In this document: in pieces, positions 7,173-11,796 of the stretch
How positions within the stretch are numbered: position 1 is the stretch's first letter
Layout of the letters: each line of letters begins with the position of its first letter
Assembly: GCA_004151065.3 (NCBI GenBank)
Contig: NWUY0300019531.1
Location: forward strand, 56,522 to 68,317
Source: Larix sibirica
Taxonomy: Eukaryota > Streptophyta > Pinopsida > Pinales > Pinaceae
Direction of reading: 5' to 3'
DNA: 11,796 nt
Made by a program: the position numbers and the translations under genes
Notes under the pieces: generated by a model
The model's database searches: none
Seen by the model: only the letters and a program-made list of their open reading frames with translations
Told to the model about the DNA's origin: nothing

Positions 7173-8284
7173 TGATTTTTTTATTTATTTATTATTCAAT
7201 TTAATTTTTTTTATTTCGGCAGGGACTAAGTTGTCTTGCAACTCTTGTTTCATGCTTGGCATAACCTCACTAGTTTTGTGTTTAATATGTTGTACTAAAG
7301 AAACAACTATATTGGACGTAGATAACTAGTAAAATGTCGATGGTCAATGGGATAATCATGAATGTATAATTGCTTCAACACCAAGTTGAGTAAGGTCCTA
7401 ATTTTTTTTCTAAAAGATCGATTTCCTAGATTATTTGCTTGCTTATAATCATAATTGACTTGTTATCATTTTTCACAATTTATATCTATGAAACTTGAAG
7501 TTGTTAACCCCAAATTGGACATTAACAAGGCATGCTTTCTTGCCAAAGTTGTAAGTTAGATCAACGTGTTCAAAAGTTCAATGTGGTCGTTTTACTATGT
7601 CAAAAGTGTTCATCTATATTCTTAGAGACATGCATTCCTCAAAAATATTTGTTTAACCTATTGTTAAAATGTAGCCATAACATACTTTTACGTATTATAC
7701 AAGAAGTTGGAGTGTGAATGTTAAAATGGATGATCATAATGATTCAAATGTAGTGTCTCAGAGTCCCTTTTTGAGCACTTATGAATCACTTTGCTAGTTA
7801 TAATGAGTTGTTTATCTTTCTTCATAGCTTAAATCCTTTCGTTCTAAACATGTTATACATCTTGAATCTCTATATTCTTCCATTAAGATAATAATTGGGA
7901 TGGAAATTCAATTTCTTTGTAGCTCAAACAATCTAAGTGGGAAGGTTGCAACATGCACCTAGATGCGTTGGCCGTGAAATTATTGTGAGAACATTCACAA
8001 CCAAAGTAGGACTATTACTAACTTCCTTGGAGCCATCTAACACTGCAATGAAACCTTATATAATGTCCCTGGAAGTCTCATATTTGTAAACATACCTTCC
8101 AACTTTGGAGTTAATTGACAATCATAACATGTTTTCACTTTCATGATTAGTAGCCTCTTAGTGTCATTCCAAACAATTTCCCCTAACATGAGACACTAAG
8201 CCAAATGCTGCTTAGATTACTTCTCAAAGACATCCTTTTCATGAAGCTAGTGAAACCACATAATTACCTTATAAAGGACTACTT
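7173..8284. other. No recognisable gene
   Basis: A 61-codon plus-strand ORF at 7532-7717 contains two CxxC pairs (SCQSC near its start and CQKC mid-way) but matches no family that I know. Minus-strand frames between about 8040 and 8200 stay open for roughly 50 codons. They may be a decayed continuation of whatever the ORF at 8285-8623 belonged to, though nothing identifies them. Confidence 0.4.
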
Positions 8285-8623
8285 CTACATCCTCTTCACA
8301 TACTCATCTAGGACTCTTTTGAAGTTTATCATTGTCATCAAACAAATAAATATACTATAGGCATTTTGTAACCAAATTAATAAAGAATTCAAAACATTGT
8401 CCACCACAACCAAAGGTTCAATTATATCAACTTCTTTGTCAATATTGAGCATAGAAATGCTAGAACTGGGCTTGGGCTTAGGAACCCTCAACCTATAATC
8501 AATTCCTCCATTGTGGACAATTAGAATATTCCCTTCTAAAAGTGTTGCACAACGTTGCAATGTTGTCATTGGGATAACACTGTGATTAGGTACATTAAAA
8601 AATACCAAAACCTTAGGTTGCAA
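8285..8623 (-). CDS. Hypothetical ORF, perhaps a transposable-element remnant
   Basis: This is the longest stop-free reading frame in the right half, at 112 codons from a TTG. The first ATG is at 8569, which leaves 94 codons. Visible features are a basic, Pro-rich spot (RVPKPKP), an acidic stretch (NIDKEVDIIE) and a charged end (KRVLDEYVKRM). There is no signal peptide or known domain. I do not recognise the protein. Its upstream end lies within the first copy of a 173-bp tandem duplication, where an in-frame TGA precedes it. The surrounding sequence looks like old repetitive DNA, so a fragment of a retroelement gag-like or spacer region is my best guess. It could also be a chance ORF. Confidence 0.2.
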   Translation of the reverse strand: MQPKVLVFFNVPNHSVIPMTTLQRCATLLEGNILIVHNGGIDYRLRVPKPKPSSSISMLNIDKEVDIIEPLVVVDNVLNSLLIWLQNAYSIFICLMTMINFKRVLDEYVKRM

Positions 8624-8921
8624 TTTTGCATATTTCCCTCAACAATCTCACATACCTTACCATAATAAAGGGGCTTTTACTATTGTCAATAATCAAACTT
8701 TATCAAATCCATGAAGGAATATCAACTAAGCCCTTTGTTGCAAAAAAATAAAAACCAATTAGGTATATCAAAAAATACCAAAACCTTAGGTTGCAATTTT
8801 GCAGATTTCCCTCGACAATGTCACATACCTTACCATAATAAAGGGGCTTTGACTATTGTTAAGAATCAAATTTTATCAAACCCGTGAAGGAATATCAACT
8901 AAGCCCTTTGTTGCAAAAAAT
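8586..8921. repeat. 173-bp tandem duplication
   Basis: Bases from about 8586 to 8748 recur at 8759-8921 with a constant offset of 173. Shared landmarks are ATACCAAAACCTTAGGTTGC, ACCTTACCATAATAAAGGGG and AACTAAGCCCTTTGTTGC. The copies differ by scattered substitutions, several of them C/T or G/A. The divergence indicates an older event than the perfect 27-bp duplication at 5861. The first copy overlaps the beginning of the minus-strand ORF ending at 8285. Confidence 0.9.
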
Positions 8922-9770
8922 TCCAAAACTCATGAACAAGTTGTTTTATGTTATGAGAAGCATGTTGTTTTGTTTTAATCAACTATAGATAATACAAAAA
9001 CCACGGGACCTTTATCTTAATCTCCTAGAATTGATAGTTTTCCAAAGGAGGATGGAGGCAATTTGATCTTATCCCCACAACCCTAATAGAGTATGGCGTA
9101 CAGAGTTGTATTGAATCTAATTCTATTTCCAACAAGTAATAAATCATCCTTCACAACCATGGTGCTAATTTGGACTTGTGTGGTATCATGCATTTATGTT
9201 CTTAGATGGATATATGATCATATAATGTGGCCATCAATGTTAGGAAATTATGTTCCTTTACAAGATATTGTAGGCCAATGTATAACATAATGATTTGATA
9301 AAAGATACACATGGTGCTTTTCTTTTGCCCACACCAAGTTCCTCAGTTAGTTGCAAATTTTAATGCTCTTGTATTGTATCCAAATTCAAAGAAACTCCAC
9401 CCTATCTAAATTCCTTTTGAGATCTTATATGGTTCATCATGAGATTGAGGTAAATTCTCACGCATTTTTACTGTTCTAACATAGCTTCTCTATATTTCTT
9501 GGAGATTACTATAGGTTAGTAAATTGCCATGTACTTAAACCCTAAAAAAGAGTTAACATCATTCATGTAAATTACGAATGGTGTTCTTGTGCATGCATGA
9601 TTTCCACACTGAAAGCAAAAAATAAAGAATCCAAACACTCAAAGAAGGAGAGATCAACTTATTTAAAGGATATGACTAAACAAGAAGGATTTATTTCTTA
9701 AATAAGCAAGTCCAACCAAAGATCGTGAAAAAAATGAAAGAAATTGGATGTTGTGCTAGCAGTGAATCCT

Positions 9771-9806
9771 TTAACATAACCGGGCATTTTAACATAACCG
9801 GGCATG
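9771..9806. repeat. 18-bp tandem duplication
   Basis: TTAACATAACCGGGCATT (9771-9788) is followed by the same 18 bases with one change in the last base (9789-9806). The unit length is a multiple of three, so a minus-strand ORF reading across it shows a repeated CPVMLK. Confidence 0.95.
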
Positions 9807-9918
9807 CAAACACCAGTGGTCTAGTAACGTAGTCAAATATTATTAATAGCTTTAAAAGTGTAGTATGCGAATTGAATCTATGTTGATTAGAGCATATACT
9901 CAAATGTTAACGTTTATG

Positions 9919-9950
9919 GATTATTTAGGAAGAGAATGTCCTAAATAATC
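9919..9950. repeat. 12-bp perfect hairpin
   Basis: GATTATTTAGGA (9919-9930) and TCCTAAATAATC (9939-9950) are exact reverse complements with an 8-base loop. No gene ends nearby, so a role in transcript termination is not supported. Confidence 0.85.
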
Positions 9951-10157
9951 TGAAAGAGTAATTGTGCCAGCCACACATGAATTATATAAATCACAAAAAT
10001 AAATGGCCAATAAAACCAATGTGTAATAATTTTGTCAATTCTTAAATTAAAAGCAATGTCTTTTGTGGCATTCTAAATAAGTAGCTTATAATCAAAACTC
10101 GTTATAGATTTGCATCATGAAAATCAAAGCATATGTTTCTTACAATGTTAATGGTCA

Positions 10158-10180
10158 CAACAAAATTACAAGTTTTGTTG
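10158..10180. repeat. 8-bp inverted repeat
   Basis: CAACAAAA (10158-10165) and TTTTGTTG (10173-10180) pair perfectly around a 7-base loop. This is probably incidental in AT-rich sequence. Confidence 0.4.
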
Positions 10181-10996
10181 AAACATAGTTCAAGTTTTAA
10201 CTTGTTTTGTTTTTAATGTTTCTTTCCACCTCTCTATTGTCTTCAAAAGTGCGGCGATGTCTATAATTGGGCCCATTTTTAAATCTTGTAAAGGTTTAAG
10301 GATGATTCAGTCATAACTAACATTTTAATTTTTTGTTGTATTGCATATACTACTATGTACACTGAGTAATTTCCAGTATTTTCTTACACCTCCAACACCA
10401 CCTGGGTAAGAATGGACTCTTGCTAATTCATTATGGTGTTTTTTATTAAAATAAATAAATGACATTTGGCTCCATGTGTGTTAGAATATTTTGTTGAAGT
10501 GCTTGATCGTTGGTTTATATCACTGTAATGAATAGTCAATATAAAAAGGAAAACATGAAGGTGTTGGGATTTCATACAGAGCATTTGAGTCAGAGGATTG
10601 ATTTAAGTCTAGTCCATTCAATATGTATTAGATTAGAAGGGGATAAAATTACATTTTGCTTGCCACATAATTATCTTTTGAATCCTGCTTATAAAATATT
10701 TTTTCATTTGGCTTGTTGTACCGATCATACGTTATCAATAATCCAATTTGTTTTACTACTATATCTTCCATAATGGTTCCTGAATAGGATCCTCTTTATT
10801 TTTGTCACTATATTCCTTAACTTGGGCTTTATTTATTGACATAGATACTCCTTAATTAGTAATTTGATTTATCAATTTGTTCCTCATCCTTTAAATGCAT
10901 TTCATGAATTGGCTCGTAAGGCTTCTACTTTTTTTCTAACAAATTATTTATCTTATAGATTACATGTTTCCATATCCCCTTGACAAAGTGTTGATA

Positions 10997-11030
10997 GTGT
11001 CAAATTTCTTGATCAAATAGCAAGGGTTAA
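10997..11030 (+). repeat. 34-bp dispersed repeat, copy A
   Basis: This segment matches 11620-11653 at 27 of 34 positions in the same orientation. Both contain CTTGATCAAA and end GGGTTAA. Read in the frame TTT CTT GAT CAA, both give (K/E)FLDQ, so they might derive from a repeated coding or retroelement segment. Flanking sequence is similar only in patches. Confidence 0.5.
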
Positions 11031-11619
11031 ACCTAAAAAAGAGGCCTAATTAGACTCTTTCCTATTTGGAATGGAATAACCCTCCAAATTAATGCCCTGA
11101 TTATCTTATGATGAGCTTTAAAAATATTTTAAATGTTTTGGGAAAATGAATCTTCTCTTTTTCTATTTTCTTTAAAAAGGTAAGAAGAATCTAATTCCAA
11201 ATGCTTAAAAGATTTTTATTTGAAAGAAATATGTAAGTTCTACCAAATATTCAACAAAGTGCACTAACGTGTTTTCTTGATCTTGGGTAACTCTTCTATG
11301 ATTGTTTATTCTACGAGGCCACAAAGGGGCTATAGGAAAAGAACCAATTTTTCTAATGTAAGCTCTTGTTATTTGCTTGAAAGCATTTACCTCTTCATTT
11401 GAAACTATTTATTGCACCTTGTTTCGAATATTTCGATATAGGCCTATATCTTCGGATGAAATGGGTTCTCTTGACTTTAACATATTTATTTCTTATCCAT
11501 TTATTATAGGATTGAGGTTTTCACTGGTACCCAAAGGGCTATTGGTAGAAGACCCAGTTTGATGGACTAAATCGACCATACAAATTCATGCCCTCCTTCT
11601 AAAGCCAGTTATGTTGGCA
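11031..11619. other. No recognisable gene, patchy internal similarity
   Basis: CCACAAAGGGGCTATAGG (from 11319) resembles ACCCAAAGGGCTATTGG (from 11529), each followed by an AGAACC/AGACCC and a run ending in TTT. Together with the 34-bp pair this suggests a decayed repetitive element of a few hundred bases. A 61-codon ORF at 11377-11562 has no recognisable domain. Confidence 0.35.
11435..11450. repeat. 16-bp perfect palindrome
   Basis: GATATAGGCCTATATC reads the same on both strands. No associated gene or regulatory context is visible. Confidence 0.6.
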
Positions 11620-11653
11620 AGGTCGAATTCCTTGATCAAACAACAGGGGTTAA
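11620..11653 (+). repeat. 34-bp dispersed repeat, copy B
   Basis: This is the partner of 10997-11030 (27 of 34 identical). It ends AACAGGGGTTAA, a purine-rich tract of the kind found just before a 3' LTR, and TGTAATATC follows at once. Confidence 0.5.
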
Positions 11654-11796
11654 TGTAATATCTTGGTTTTCACACCTAGAATGTTTCCGATCGGATTATC
11701 TAAATGATGCAATATACTAAGTATGGATTCATAGTGTGGTGCTCAAGGCCAAGGTCCCACTAGTGAATGGCATACGTATGTTTATTATAGATATAT
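11654..11796 (+). mobile_element. Possible start of an LTR (partial)
   Basis: TGTAATATCTTGG at 11654 follows a short purine-rich run (CAGGGGTTAA), the arrangement expected at a polypurine tract / 3' LTR junction of a plant LTR retrotransposon. The other end lies beyond the window, no second LTR copy is visible, and upstream pol coding sequence is not recognisable, so this is a weak call. Confidence 0.2.

Larger units (their letters stand above)
8922..10996. other. No recognisable gene
   Basis: This is AT-rich sequence with small repeats listed separately. Short ORFs at 9093-9290 (65 codons) and 10528-10773 (plus strand, from the first ATG) match nothing known to me. A plus-strand reading near 9403-9435 gives IPFEILYG, which resembles the PFE-x-x-YG motif of Ty3/Gypsy integrases. 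It follows an in-frame stop and I see no upstream integrase core, so I do not annotate it. Confidence 0.45.

Noticed and set aside
7745-7756. ATGTAGTG as the right-hand terminus of the CACTA element starting at 2006.
   Set aside because: Only part of the terminal repeat matches and the flanking triplets do not form a target-site duplication.
9403-9435. IPFEILYG on the plus strand as a Gypsy integrase remnant.
   Set aside because: It is a single short motif behind an in-frame stop. No catalytic Asp/Glu core or other integrase sequence was found upstream.

Overview
This window looks like a stretch of land-plant nuclear DNA. It is AT-rich, has long spans without ORFs, and holds eroded transposon fragments. 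It also has a piece of a plasma-membrane aquaporin (PIP) exon with plant-style splice sites. I find no complete, intact protein-coding gene. What is recognisable is decayed genes, mobile-element fragments and unusual repeats. One base is ambiguous (n at 827).

Left end (1-2010). Bases 1-359 on the minus strand carry the zinc-binding domain that follows reverse transcriptase in plant LINEs. It runs off the left edge. An AT-rich stretch with nested palindromes follows, then a very regular 23-bp minisatellite (1170-1399) with ten units and no indels. A typical CACTA-transposon terminus begins at 2006.

Centre (2006-5422). Just inside the CACTA end lies an array (2127-2585) of about 29-bp units whose core is a near-palindrome around GCACCGGTGC. 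These may be subterminal repeats of the element. Two plus-strand pseudogenes follow. The first (4191-4409, perhaps with remains at 3740) is a PIP aquaporin. Its penultimate exon is well preserved but lacks exactly the seven codons that carry the second NPA motif. The second (4752-5422) is a ubiquitin-conjugating enzyme (E2) of the RAD6/UBC2 class that still has its introns. It has a stop at the conserved Trp after the catalytic Cys, a second stop near the C terminus, a frameshift and a damaged splice donor. Most inferred changes are C-to-T or G-to-A, as expected for methylated, silenced DNA.

Right half (5423-11796). No gene is recognisable. There is a 27-bp perfect tandem duplication (5861), a 54-bp palindrome with a third arm (6673-6755), a decayed 46-bp duplication (7031), a 173-bp tandem duplication (8586-8921) overlapping a minus-strand ORF of unknown function, an 18-bp duplication (9771), a 12-bp hairpin (9919), and a pair of related 34-bp sequences (10997 and 11620). 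The second of that pair precedes a possible LTR start. The protein-related features are all remnants, so no pathway or operon-like cooperation can be inferred.
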